Shown: piece after piece, positions 52,912 to 61,928 of the stretch | Position numbering within the stretch: the stretch's first letter is position 1 | Layout: each line of letters starts with the position of its first letter | Assembly (NCBI GenBank): GCA_964631255.1 | Contig: CAZVWS010000003.1 | Span: forward strand, 50,444-114,443 | Origin: JBGZFC01 sp964631255 | GTDB lineage: Bacteria; Bacteroidota; Bacteroidia; Bacteroidales; Dysgonomonadaceae | Direction: 5' to 3' | DNA length: 64,000 nt | Notes under the pieces: model-generated | Told to the model about the DNA's origin: nothing | The model's database searches: none | The model's input: the letters and a program-made list of their open reading frames with translations, nothing else | Translations under genes and position numbers: made by a program

Positions 52912-53625
52912 TTACAACAATTTGGCCGCTTTTTTATCAACAAACCAAAATAATTTTCCCGAAGCCGGTTGCACCAAAGCAGCCGGATATTTTTTTGCCG
53001 ATGCTTGTTGGTTAACAATTATCTCTTTTATTTTCGCTGCTTTATTTTCGCCCGTAACCAGAAAAGCAACACATTGGGCCGCGTTAATCACTGTTCCCGA
53101 TAAACTGACCCTTTTCTGTCCGGTTTGGGGATGTGTAGCAACTACACACAGTTTCCGGCTGTGCCACAACTCCATTTCCTGCGGAAAAATAGAAGCCGTA
53201 TGCCCATCGTCGCCCATGCCAAGTATAATCAAATCAAACGCCGGGAGGTAGTTTCTTGTCTGCACCTCCTTTTGCAAAATGGTTGCATATCGCTCGGCTT
53301 CGTCTTGTGGATTGCGTTCGCCTTGTATCCGAAAAATATTTTCTTCGGGAATAGAGATATGGTCGAGCAGATGGATTTTGGTCATCCGGTAATTGCTTTC
53401 CTCGTCGTCGGGCGAGACACAACGTTCGTCGCCCCAAAATATTTTCACCCGATGCCAATCGATATCATGTGGATGATTTTTTGCCCAATAATCGAATAAT
53501 GATTTGGGAGTAGAACCGCCCGATAGAGCAATACTGATTTGCTCCTTGCCTTCTAATATCTCTTTCAACAAGACTGTGAACGAGTGGTTCAAATCTTCCT
53601 TTGAATCAAATATTTTTATTTCCAT
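52912..53625 (-). CDS. pgl: 6-phosphogluconolactonase
   Basis: 237 residues, DevB-type. Hydrolyses 6-phosphogluconolactone in the oxidative pentose phosphate pathway. Seen: ISIALSGGSTPKSLF (about 30-44), VKIFWGDERCVSPDDEESN (about 61-79), ILGMGDDGHTASIFP (about 132-146, catalytic His) and the following WHSRKLCV. Starts 37 bases after the zwf stop, so the two are one operon. No gnd gene is visible in the window. The 3' end meets the def gene head-on with no intergenic base. Confidence 0.93.
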   Translation of the reverse strand: MEIKIFDSKEDLNHSFTVLLKEILEGKEQISIALSGGSTPKSLFDYWAKNHPHDIDWHRVKIFWGDERCVSPDDEESNYRMTKIHLLDHISIPEENIFRIQGERNPQDEAERYATILQKEVQTRNYLPAFDLIILGMGDDGHTASIFPQEMELWHSRKLCVVATHPQTGQKRVSLSGTVINAAQCVAFLVTGENKAAKIKEIIVNQQASAKKYPAALVQPASGKLFWFVDKKAAKLL

Positions 53626-53662
53626 TGATTTTTTTCAATTCTTGATTTACCAAAAAAGAATT

Positions 53663-55189
53663 TTATAACTCACAATATACCCCATCGTCTGCCAAGTTTT
53701 TGCACGGATATCGCCACGTGTTCTTCTCGCCATCAATCAAATCATCGGCAACGTTTGGTCCCCACGAACCGGCGGGATAGCCATACAGAGTTGCATTATC
53801 GTCCTTTTCCCAATAATCGAGAATGGGTTGTACAAATTTCCATGTAATTTCGCTGTTATCTGCCGACATGAAAAGGGTGTTATCGCCTATCATGCAATCC
53901 AAAATCAGCCTTTCATAGGCATCGGCAATGTAGTGGTCGTTGAGGTCGGAATAGTGAAAATCCATATTCACAGGTTTTACTTCGTATCCATTTCCGGGAA
54001 CTTTCATGCCGGTTTTCAACAAAATGCCTTCGTCGGGTTGAATCCGGATTATCAGAAGATTATCGCACGAATTATCTACTCTATTGGTAAAAAGTTTGGT
54101 TGGCGATGGCTTGAAATGTATCACTACTTCGGTTACTCGCGTGGGCATTCGTTTTCCGGTACGGATATAGAAAGGCACATCTTGCCAACGCCAGTTATCG
54201 ATAAATATTTTCATTGCGGCATAGGTTTCCGTTCTGGAGTTTTTATCCACATTTTCCTCCTCGCGATAGCTTGCAAAAAGTTTTCCACGTACATTCCCTT
54301 CGGTGTACTGACCTCTAATCACGTTGTTTTCCAAATTGTTTTTATCTAACGAACGCAACGAGCGAAACACTTTCATTTTTTCGTAATGAATATCCCGCGG
54401 TGTTATTTTGGAAGGCGGCTCCATGGCAACCAACGACAACACTTGCAGCAGGTGGTTTTGAATCATATCGCGCAATGCACCGGTTTGGTCATAATAACCG
54501 CCACGATTTTCTACGCCAATGCTTTCGGCAGCCGTTATCTCGATATGCTGGATGTAATTTCTATTCCAAAGCGGCTCGTAAATACCGTTGGCAAATCGGG
54601 TAACCATCAGGTTTTGAACCGTTTCTTTGCCCAAATAATGGTCGATACGATATATTTGCTCTTCCTTGAAAAATTGGAGTAGTTTGCGGTTCAATTTCTG
54701 TGCCGAAGCCAAATCGTGTCCGAAAGGTTTTTCGATAATGATACGTCGAAATCCGTCGTTGTCTGTCGTAAGTTTTTGGCTGTGCAGATGCTCCGAAATA
54801 ACGGGATAAAGCTTGGGCGGTGTGGAGAGATAAAATATATAATTGTTGTGCAAATCAAATTCGGCATTAAGCTCTTGCAGCCTATCTTTCAGAAGAGCAT
54901 ACTCTTTCCCATTATCGGTATCGATACGGATATAAAAAGTTTTGGAGAGAAACTCATCGATTATTTTCTCGCTCACTTTTTTGTCGTGGGCAATTTTTTG
55001 GATACTTTCTTTTACTTTTTTTCTGAAATCGATATCCGAAAACTTGGAACGACCTACGCCTAAAACAACATAGCCATCGGGTAAAGAATTACTTATATAC
55101 AGATTGAATACTGCAGGAATGAGTTTTCGGTGAGTAAGGTCGCCCGAAGCTCCAAAAATTACCAACGCTTGATTTTCTATTTTTTTCAT
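53663..55189 (-). CDS. zwf: Glucose-6-phosphate 1-dehydrogenase
   Basis: 508 residues, usual length. First step of the oxidative pentose phosphate pathway, producing NADPH. Seen: nucleotide-binding GASGDLTHRKLIP (about 13-25), RIIIEKPFGHDLASA (about 148-162, substrate Lys) and the catalytic RIDHYLGKETVQNL (about 182-195) with its His. The C-terminal end keeps YPAGSWGP typical of the family. It lies 95 bases downstream of the Crp/Fnr gene on the same strand, but I see no convincing promoter between them, so read-through is possible. pgl follows. Confidence 0.95.
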   Translation of the reverse strand: MKKIENQALVIFGASGDLTHRKLIPAVFNLYISNSLPDGYVVLGVGRSKFSDIDFRKKVKESIQKIAHDKKVSEKIIDEFLSKTFYIRIDTDNGKEYALLKDRLQELNAEFDLHNNYIFYLSTPPKLYPVISEHLHSQKLTTDNDGFRRIIIEKPFGHDLASAQKLNRKLLQFFKEEQIYRIDHYLGKETVQNLMVTRFANGIYEPLWNRNYIQHIEITAAESIGVENRGGYYDQTGALRDMIQNHLLQVLSLVAMEPPSKITPRDIHYEKMKVFRSLRSLDKNNLENNVIRGQYTEGNVRGKLFASYREEENVDKNSRTETYAAMKIFIDNWRWQDVPFYIRTGKRMPTRVTEVVIHFKPSPTKLFTNRVDNSCDNLLIIRIQPDEGILLKTGMKVPGNGYEVKPVNMDFHYSDLNDHYIADAYERLILDCMIGDNTLFMSADNSEITWKFVQPILDYWEKDDNATLYGYPAGSWGPNVADDLIDGEKNTWRYPCKNLADDGVYCEL

Positions 55190-55284
55190 TTTATCATCAT
55201 TTTCTTTGTAAGGAGAAACAACAAACCATGCCTATTGGTTCATATTTTGTTTGGCAAGTTCTGTGGAACAAAAGAGTTTTTCTT

Positions 55285-55974
55285 TTATAAAATTTGCTGC
55301 AATGCTGCTCTGTTTATTATGGTTATATGCCGTCTATCTACTGCAATAATACCTTCGTCCGCCATTTGCATCATCACGTTTACCAATGCCGGACGAGAAA
55401 CACTAAAAAGTCGCGATAAATCTTCTTTCGATATTTTCAACTGAAATTCTTTCTCGCCTTTCGACTCTTTCAGCAGATAATATGCCAATTTGGCGCGAAT
55501 GGTTCTTAACGAAGCCAACCTCAGTTTTTCGGATAAAAAAGCTACTTTGTTGGATATGTACAGAAGAAATGCTTTCATAAAATCCGGATGTTTTATCATC
55601 AATGAATATACATCTTCTTTGGGAACAAGCACAACCAAACTGTCGGTTCGGGCAATTGCTGTTACGGGCGATATGTTGTTGTCGGCAAACAAAAAACCGG
55701 TTGCCAGCGGATTGGGTGCTTTGATGATTTCTACGTGTGTAAAATCGCCCTTCTCGTCCGACATTTCGGTACTTAATTCTCCTTTAACCAAAATATACAA
55801 AGAATTGTATTCTGTACCCTGATTAACCACAATGTCGCCTTTATCTATTTTTCTGACCGAAAATCTGAGTTCTTGAATGAAATCGTCTCGCTCAGATTTG
55901 GGTATAGAATTACAAAGCGGACAATCAAAAATTCGTTTTCTTAAATCTATATCGGCAGTCTGATTCTTGTTCAT
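55285..55974 (-). CDS. Crp/Fnr family transcription regulator, HcpR-like
   Basis: 229 residues. Cyclic-nucleotide-binding-type sensor domain (about 20-135), dimer helix (about 137-165), and a C-terminal helix-turn-helix domain (about 170-229) with recognition stretch ISKEDLSRLFSVSRPALVNV. The N-terminal CPLCNSIPKSERDD resembles Crp/Fnr regulators of Bacteroidales linked to nitrosative stress (HcpR), which in P. gingivalis controls hcp. Divergent from nrfHA and about 6 kb from hcp. The HcpR role is inference from context and similarity; it could instead be another Fnr-type sensor. It may also run on into zwf. Confidence 0.75.
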   Translation of the reverse strand: MNKNQTADIDLRKRIFDCPLCNSIPKSERDDFIQELRFSVRKIDKGDIVVNQGTEYNSLYILVKGELSTEMSDEKGDFTHVEIIKAPNPLATGFLFADNNISPVTAIARTDSLVVLVPKEDVYSLMIKHPDFMKAFLLYISNKVAFLSEKLRLASLRTIRAKLAYYLLKESKGEKEFQLKISKEDLSRLFSVSRPALVNVMMQMADEGIIAVDRRHITIINRAALQQIL

Positions 55975-56122
55975 TTTTTAGTATAAAATTCATTTTTCTA
56001 TCGATTGAAAGACGAAAATAGCATTTTTTTTGCGATTCGTCATAATTATTACACTCTTTTTTGTAGAAATTCACTTTTTTTGCAATAAAGTTGGTTCAAC
56101 TAATGTTAAAACAGAGTTTGCT

Positions 56123-56728
56123 ATGGAAATATTAAAACGATTTTGGAACGAAGTGAAGCCGCGAGGTGGCTGGAAATATCCGGCTATCCTGATTGTGGGA
56201 ACTTTCACGGGGCTATTCATCTATACATTCTTTGCATCGCGTGCATATAGCTACCTGTCCGACAATCCGCGTACTTGTGTAAACTGCCACGTGATGAGCC
56301 CCTATTATGCCACTTGGACACACAGCTCGCACAGCAGAAATGCCACCTGCAACGATTGCCACGTGCCGCAAGACAATATTTTCAGTAAATATTATTTCAA
56401 AGCCGCTGACGGATTGCGACACTCTGCCGTTTTTACCATTCGTGGCGAAAAGACTGCAATGCAGGCAATAGAGGCAAGTTCTACTGTAATTATGGATAAC
56501 TGCATCCGCTGCCACACGCAGCTCAACCAAGAGTTTGTCAATACAGGCAGAATGGGTTTTAAAGAGATGAAAGCAATGGGAGGAAATACTTGTTGGGATT
56601 GCCACAGAGAAGTACCACACACTCGTAGCCGCTCCGAAGTTTCCACTCCCAACGCATTGGTACCGATGCCCGATACAAAAGTGCCCGATTGGCTAAGTGC
56701 GGCTATGAAAAAAAGAAAACTGAAATAA
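56123..56728 (+). CDS. nrfH: Cytochrome c nitrite reductase small subunit NrfH
   Basis: 201 residues from ATG 56123 (the frame extends to 56030, but this start gives a normal NrfH). Membrane-anchored tetrahaem cytochrome that oxidises menaquinol and passes electrons to NrfA. One N-terminal helix (about 18-37, WKYPAILIVGTFTGLFIYTF) and four CXXCH haem motifs: CVNCH (52-56), CNDCH (76-80), CIRCH (127-131) and CWDCH (157-161). The CHVM near the first motif is the usual start of the family. nrfA follows after 86 bases. Divergent from the Crp/Fnr gene, so control from the shared 148-base gap is likely. Confidence 0.93.
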   Translation: MEILKRFWNEVKPRGGWKYPAILIVGTFTGLFIYTFFASRAYSYLSDNPRTCVNCHVMSPYYATWTHSSHSRNATCNDCHVPQDNIFSKYYFKAADGLRHSAVFTIRGEKTAMQAIEASSTVIMDNCIRCHTQLNQEFVNTGRMGFKEMKAMGGNTCWDCHREVPHTRSRSEVSTPNALVPMPDTKVPDWLSAAMKKRKLK

Positions 56729-56814
56729 ATTAAATTTCCACCAACCGTTTGTAAATGAATATACAATCAATCGGTAAAAAACAAAATATAATAACTAACA
56801 AAATTATAACCACT

Positions 56815-58314
56815 ATGAGTACGAATAGCAATACAAAAAAAATGAAACCTTGGGTAGGTTGGCTCCTGTTTTTTGTTACTATTGGCGCGGTATTTCTTTT
56901 AGGAATGCTTGCAGCAAGTATCACGCAACGCAGAGCCGAAATTACGAGTATTATGAACAATAAGAAAGTAGAAATAACCGGAATTGAAGCGAGAAACGAA
57001 ATCTTTGGCGAAAATTATCCTCGCGAATACCAATCTTGGACAAAAACAGCCGACACCACGTTCCAAAGCGAGTTCAACGGAAGCAGCGTGGTAGATGTAT
57101 TGGCACAACGTCCCGAAATGGTTATCTTGTGGGCAGGCTACGCATTCTCTAAAGATTATGGAACCCCACGCGGACACATGCACGCTATCGAAGACATCAA
57201 CCACACCTTGCGCACCGGTGCACCCATGACTGCCGACGAAAGAACACAACCGGCAACTTGCTGGACATGCAAAAGCCCCGATGTGCCTCGCATGATGGAC
57301 TCACTGGGTATTGCCGAATTTTATAAAGGAACGTGGGCTTCGTTGGGACAAGAAATTGTAAACCCGATTGGATGCGCCGATTGTCACGAAGCAGAAAACA
57401 TGAACTTGAGTATCTCTCGTCCTGCTTTATTGGAAGGTTTGAAAAATAGCGGACAAGACATTGCCAAAGTTTCTCAACAAGAAATGCGTTCGTTGGCATG
57501 CGCCCAATGCCACGTAGAATATCACTTCGCACCAAACGGCGACTATCTGACATTCCCCTGGCACAACGGACTTACCATGGAAGGTGCAGAACAACACTAC
57601 AACGAAGTAGGCTTTACCGACTATATTCACAAACTAAGTAGAGCTCCCATATTGAAAGCACAACACCCCGATTACGAAATTTATAAAACCGGTATTCATG
57701 CGCAACGCGGCGTTTCGTGTGCCGATTGTCACATGCCATACGTATCGGAAGGTGGAGTAAAATACACCAATCACCACGTTCGCAGCCCGTTGGCAAGTAT
57801 GAACAACACTTGTCAGGTTTGCCACCGCGAGAGCGAGGAAACCCTTCGCAATTCGGTTTACGAGCGTCAACGCAGTGCCAACCAAATCCGCAATTTGGTA
57901 GAAAAAGAATTGGCAGCAGCACACATCGAAGCCAAATTTGCTTGGGACAAAGGTGCTACCGAATCGCAAATGGAAGAAGCATTGCAACTCATTCGTCAAT
58001 CGCAATGGCGTTGGGATTACGCTGTGGCATCGCACGGAGGTTCTTTCCACTCGCCGGTAGAATACCAACGCATACTCACCATGAGTCTCGACAGAGCGCA
58101 CAAAGCTCGTTTTGCTATTGCTAAAACATTGGCGCAACTCGGACACATTGGCGATGTGCCTATGCCCGACATCTCCACCAAAGAAAAAGCGCAAGCATAC
58201 ATTGGGTTGGATATGCCAAAAGAAAAAGCAAACAAAAAACAATTCTTAGACACCGTTGTTCCCAAATGGTTGGAAACAGCCAAAGCAAACAATCGTTTGG
58301 TTAGCAAACGATAA
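56815..58314 (+). CDS. nrfA: Ammonia-forming cytochrome c nitrite reductase NrfA
   Basis: 499 residues from ATG 56815 (frame open from 56755). Periplasmic pentahaem enzyme reducing nitrite to ammonium with six electrons. Membrane anchor or signal about 14-34. Five haem sites: the lysine-ligated active-site haem CWTCK (149-153) and CADCH (187-191), CAQCH (229-233), CADCH (302-306) and CQVCH (333-337). Active-site residues kept include Tyr236 (VEYHF) and the KAQH stretch (281-284) with His284. With NrfH it gives quinol-driven ammonification; with hcp it can also lower nitric oxide. Second in the nrfHA-ccs run. Confidence 0.96.
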   Translation: MSTNSNTKKMKPWVGWLLFFVTIGAVFLLGMLAASITQRRAEITSIMNNKKVEITGIEARNEIFGENYPREYQSWTKTADTTFQSEFNGSSVVDVLAQRPEMVILWAGYAFSKDYGTPRGHMHAIEDINHTLRTGAPMTADERTQPATCWTCKSPDVPRMMDSLGIAEFYKGTWASLGQEIVNPIGCADCHEAENMNLSISRPALLEGLKNSGQDIAKVSQQEMRSLACAQCHVEYHFAPNGDYLTFPWHNGLTMEGAEQHYNEVGFTDYIHKLSRAPILKAQHPDYEIYKTGIHAQRGVSCADCHMPYVSEGGVKYTNHHVRSPLASMNNTCQVCHRESEETLRNSVYERQRSANQIRNLVEKELAAAHIEAKFAWDKGATESQMEEALQLIRQSQWRWDYAVASHGGSFHSPVEYQRILTMSLDRAHKARFAIAKTLAQLGHIGDVPMPDISTKEKAQAYIGLDMPKEKANKKQFLDTVVPKWLETAKANNRLVSKR

Positions 58315-58335
58315 TAAAGAGAGATTTTACATTGA

Positions 58336-59616
58336 ATGGAAAATAAACCGCGTAAAATTTGGGAAAAACCGTGGAACTATACCGAAGGGTTCATCATTGC
58401 CGTAGGCATTGCATTTGCAGGACTATTGTTGCAATTTTCCCTCGGAAATATTAATCCCGCCGATTTTGCTTTTCCCATAAACATAATTATTGGAGCCCTA
58501 TTTTTGGTAGGGCTTCTTTCTTGTCACTTCCTGCTGAAGAACAACCACGTTGTGCGTTGGCTATCGAGCATCCGGGCAACCATACCGGCATTGCTGGTGC
58601 TCCTCGTGTTCATCGTTATATTGGGACTTATACCGCAATTCGCAACCAACGAACCACAGGCACATTTACCCAACACGCTTTTCAAGCCGTTGGGTTGGTA
58701 TCGCATGATAACATCGTGGTCTTTTGTTTTTCTCTGTTTTTATGTACTTACCATTCTGGCTTTTACTACATTGCAGAAAACAAGAAAGCCCCAATCGTGG
58801 CGGCTCATCGGGTTCTATCTCAACCACATCGGGTTGTTTTTGGCTCTGTTGGGCGGCTTGCTTGGCAGTGCCGATATGCAACGGCTCACCATGACCGTTG
58901 CAGAAGGAATCGCTGAATGGCGAGCACAAGACGCGCTTGGAAACATGCACGAATTGCCGGTAGCCATCGAGTTAGATTCGTTTCAAATAGAGGAATATCC
59001 GCCCAAATTGGTAGTGATTGACAACAATACGGGAAAAATATTGCCCGAGAAACGTCCCGAATCGTATATGTTTGAAGGTGTAGGCAAAACCACGCAACTC
59101 AACGGAAACAGTATCGAAATAATCGACTACATGGAAGAAGCGGCAATTGTTCGCGATTCGCTGATTACAAACATCGTACCCATGCGAATGGACGGTGCTG
59201 CCACAGCACTGAAAGTGAGAATCACCAAGCCATCGCAGCAGGAAGTTATCGAAGGATGGGTGAGCAACGGCAGTTACTTGTTTCCTTACGAAGTGCTTTA
59301 TATCGACGAAAACACCAGTTTGGCAATGCCCGTGCAAGAGGTAAAAAAATACACCTCGCAAGTAACCATCTTTACCGAAAACGGCCAGAGCAAACGAGCC
59401 AATATTGAAGTAAACAAACCTTTGTCGATAGACAATTGGGTTATTTATCAATACAGCTACGACGATAGCATGGGGCGTTATTCCAATACCAGTACGTTTG
59501 AACTCGTAAGCGACCCGTGGATAAAATTAGTTTATGTCGGTATCATTATGCTGTTGGCAGGTGCACTGTTTATGTTTATTGTAGGACCACGAAAAAAGAA
59601 AGAGCATTCTCGATAG
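58336..59616 (+). CDS. ccsB: Cytochrome c biogenesis protein, ResB/CcsB-like
   Basis: 426 residues. ResB/CcsB, with CcsA, exports haem and ligates it to apocytochromes c in system II. Seen: four hydrophobic N-terminal helices (about 16-155, for example GIAFAGLLLQFSLG, ALFLVGLLSCHFLL, ALLVLLVFIVILGL, FVFLCFYVLTIL), a haem-facing FYLNHIGLFLALLGGLLGSAD stretch (split) near 155-175, a large periplasmic part (about 190-390) and a final helix (about 396-418, VYVGIIMLLAGALFMFIVG). Ends before ccsA by 47 bases. Provides the maturation needed for NrfH and NrfA. Confidence 0.85.
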   Translation: MENKPRKIWEKPWNYTEGFIIAVGIAFAGLLLQFSLGNINPADFAFPINIIIGALFLVGLLSCHFLLKNNHVVRWLSSIRATIPALLVLLVFIVILGLIPQFATNEPQAHLPNTLFKPLGWYRMITSWSFVFLCFYVLTILAFTTLQKTRKPQSWRLIGFYLNHIGLFLALLGGLLGSADMQRLTMTVAEGIAEWRAQDALGNMHELPVAIELDSFQIEEYPPKLVVIDNNTGKILPEKRPESYMFEGVGKTTQLNGNSIEIIDYMEEAAIVRDSLITNIVPMRMDGAATALKVRITKPSQQEVIEGWVSNGSYLFPYEVLYIDENTSLAMPVQEVKKYTSQVTIFTENGQSKRANIEVNKPLSIDNWVIYQYSYDDSMGRYSNTSTFELVSDPWIKLVYVGIIMLLAGALFMFIVGPRKKKEHSR

Positions 59617-59663
59617 ACAGCAAAGGCAATATTGTTTATCATTTTTTTTGAACAAATAGAATT

Positions 59664-60455
59664 ATGACTTGGGATTATTTTATATATTTCGCCCTCTCGG
59701 CGATAGTGCTTTGGGCAGCCGGTGCTGTTCTCTCTTTTACCAACAAAAGCAAACTGTTACCCACACTCCTAACGGTTGTTGGATTGGGCATTTTCTTCGC
59801 CTTCATTGTTGGCTTGTGGATGTCGTTGGAGCGACCGCCTTTGCGCACCATGGGCGAAACACGGTTGTGGTACTCCTTCTTTTTGCCCGTTGCCGGACTG
59901 ATTACCTACCAACGATGGAGTTACAAATGGATTCTGTCGTTTAGTACCGTTTTATCCACCGTATTTATTATTGTAAACATTGCCAAACCCGATATTCACA
60001 ACAAAGTACTAATGCCCGCGCTGCAAAGCCCGTGGTTTGCCCCACACGTTATCATCTACATGTTTTCGTATGCCATTTTGGGAGCGGTAACGTTGGTTGC
60101 GCTCTACTATTTGGTGCGAGAAAAAAAGATTTCGGACAAAGCGCGATTGATGCACATGAGCGACAATTTGGCATATGTAGGCACTGCTTTCATTACCATG
60201 GGGATGCTCATGGGAGCAATTTGGGCCAAAGAAGCTTGGGGGCACTACTGGAGTTGGGACCCGAAAGAAACGTGGGCGGCAGCCACTTGGATAGGTTATT
60301 TGGTATATATTCACTACCGACTGCGGAAAACTTCGAGCAACAAAATATCGATGGTGATGCTGATAGGAGCCTTCGTATTGCTACAAATATGCTGGTACGG
60401 AGTAAATTATCTACCATCGGCAAAGCAAAGTGTGCACACCTACTCCATGGGATAA
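59664..60455 (+). CDS. ccsA: Cytochrome c biogenesis protein CcsA
   Basis: 263 residues, about eight helices. Integral membrane partner of CcsB in system II haem delivery. The WWD-type haem motif is present: WGHYWSWDPKETWAA (about 193-207), with flanking His (FAPHVIIYMFSYAILG near 126-141 and HTYSMG at the end). Short version of the protein as in other Bacteroidota with split CcsBA. It starts 47 bases after ccsB and completes nrfH-nrfA-ccsB-ccsA. The ATPase gene follows after 77 bases. Confidence 0.9.
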   Translation: MTWDYFIYFALSAIVLWAAGAVLSFTNKSKLLPTLLTVVGLGIFFAFIVGLWMSLERPPLRTMGETRLWYSFFLPVAGLITYQRWSYKWILSFSTVLSTVFIIVNIAKPDIHNKVLMPALQSPWFAPHVIIYMFSYAILGAVTLVALYYLVREKKISDKARLMHMSDNLAYVGTAFITMGMLMGAIWAKEAWGHYWSWDPKETWAAATWIGYLVYIHYRLRKTSSNKISMVMLIGAFVLLQICWYGVNYLPSAKQSVHTYSMG

Positions 60456-60532
60456 GGCGAGAGTGTTTCGGACGGATATTTAAAGTTGATGATCCATCCT
60501 TCGATTGCAACATTATTTGTAAAAAAACAGCA

Positions 60533-61525
60533 ATGATTTATCTGAAAAAATTCACACTAATGGATGAAGATGCTACTTATGCCGGTGGTTGGAGTAATAT
60601 CGTGCTAAATCATACGCAAGATGAGCAATATCCGTTGGGATTGTTTCAGTTAAAACTGCGAGAAATTGTATTTGATAACATCACCATTTTTTATGGGGGT
60701 AACGGTTCCGGCAAAAGCACACTGCTCAATCTAATAACCGAAACACTCGATGTGCAACGCACCGCGAAATACAATCGCACCAAAATGTTCGATTTTTTTG
60801 TTCGACACAATAGTTTCGAGCTGAATGAAATCAGAAATATCACTTCGGGCAACTTAGACCTATCGGCAGTAGATTTTCCATCGATAAATACCAGAGCACG
60901 CTATCCGAACACAAAAAAGTTGCAACGCGTACCACCCAAAAGCAAATTTATAGCCTCGGACGATATTTTCAAACACATATTGAATATCAGAGAGATAAAC
61001 AAGGAGATTCGCGAGCGAAAAACGGATGAAACCGATTATTACAACGAAGTAAAAAATGCCCGTTATAGCGACTATTTTGGAGGAGGCGTTCAGTTGGATA
61101 TGAACGACAAAGAGGCTATTGATGCATTTCGAAAATTTGTGGACGGCCGCTCCAAGACACGACGAAAATTTGTAAAAAACAGAGCTGGAGAACTGCAACG
61201 TCAGTTCTCAAACGGAGAAAACGCCTTGATGTATTTCGACAAGCAAATTGAAGAAAATGCCCTCTACTTGTTGGACGAGCCCGAAAATAGCATGTCGCCC
61301 CAATTTCAACTTCAGCTAAAAGTCCTTATCGAAGATTCTGTACGATACAAAAACTGCCAGTTTGTGATTGCAACACATTCGCCATTTATCTTGGCTTTGC
61401 AGCATGCAAAAATTTATAATTTGGATGCCGAACCCGTACGGGTAGAAAAATGGTACAGGTTGGAAAACATGAAAATCTATTACGATTTTTTTAAACTCTT
61501 CAGTTACAATTTTGAAGAAGAGTAA
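60533..61525 (+). CDS. AAA/ABC-type ATPase (SMC/RecF-like, no TOPRIM)
   Basis: 330 residues from ATG 60533; the upstream open frame overlaps ccsA and is not coding. Walker A GGNGSGKS (55-62, NITIFYGGNGSGKSTLLN), a signature-like QRQFSNGENALMYF, Walker B YLLDEPENSMSP (about 245-256) and the switch ATHSPFILAL are all present, with a charged middle (REINKEIRERKTDETDYYNE). This matches stand-alone AAA-type ATPases of the ABC/SMC clan; roles range from DNA repair to anti-phage systems. No nuclease partner is adjacent. It lies between ccsA and hcp, 77 bases after ccsA, and could be read from the nrf transcript. Confidence 0.82.
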   Translation: MIYLKKFTLMDEDATYAGGWSNIVLNHTQDEQYPLGLFQLKLREIVFDNITIFYGGNGSGKSTLLNLITETLDVQRTAKYNRTKMFDFFVRHNSFELNEIRNITSGNLDLSAVDFPSINTRARYPNTKKLQRVPPKSKFIASDDIFKHILNIREINKEIRERKTDETDYYNEVKNARYSDYFGGGVQLDMNDKEAIDAFRKFVDGRSKTRRKFVKNRAGELQRQFSNGENALMYFDKQIEENALYLLDEPENSMSPQFQLQLKVLIEDSVRYKNCQFVIATHSPFILALQHAKIYNLDAEPVRVEKWYRLENMKIYYDFFKLFSYNFEEE

Positions 61526-61838
61526 CGTAGAAATCTTCGTTTTTAGTTGGTCTTTTTTTGACTACTTTTTGGGAATAACCAGCTAATTTTTCAACAATTT
61601 CTCTACTATCGCTGCACTTTAACATAATAGGAAACGAATTCGCCTCATTTTTAACATATTCCACACATAAAAATAGCATTTTTTTTCATAGTTTTGTTTA
61701 TCGTTCCGATTTGGAATTTATAGAAAAAATTCTTTTCGGGTTACATTTTAAGAATTACAATTATTACAACTTTCTGTTTGATGGAAATCAAGAAGAAATC
61801 TCTATTTCATGGCAAATCTCATGTAAAAAAACCGGAGA

Positions 61839-61856
61839 TTGTAACTTATGTTACAA
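61839..61856. promoter_or_regulatory. Dyad operator of hcp, probable Crp/Fnr-type (HcpR-like) activator site
   Basis: TTGTAACTTATGTTACAA is a perfect inverted repeat, 7 + 4 + 7 bases. Its centre (61847.5) is about 41-42 bases upstream of the start predicted from the -7 element at 61877-61884, the class II activator position of Crp/Fnr proteins. A Crp/Fnr regulator gene lies at 55285-55974. Confidence 0.6.
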
Positions 61857-61876
61857 GTTAGGATTTTTTCTCCACC

Positions 61877-61884
61877 TATCTTTG
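61877..61884 (+). promoter_or_regulatory. Predicted -7 element of the hcp promoter
   Basis: TATCTTTG, exact fit to TAnnTTTG; transcription would begin near 61889, about 40 bases before the ATG. Confidence 0.55.
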
Positions 61885-61928
61885 CAATATAAATAATAAT
61901 CGATAGTATAAATTTAAATAATCAGTTT

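Larger units (their letters stand above)
61526..61928. other. Regulatory region upstream of hcp
   Basis: 403 bases without a gene. Near its 3' end lie an 18-base dyad (61839-61856) and a -7 element (61877-61884). The rest is AT-rich with no recognisable feature; a 61-codon frame at 61711-61896 is a chance opening. Confidence 0.65.

Noticed and set aside
56089..56101. AGTTGGTTCAACT as a second operator for the Crp/Fnr regulator
   Set aside because: Only five-base arms and a different spacing from the hcp dyad; too weak to call a site.
60032..60532. Upstream extension of the ATPase open frame
   Set aside because: It overlaps ccsA in another frame; the ATPase similarity begins only at MIYLKKF (60533).
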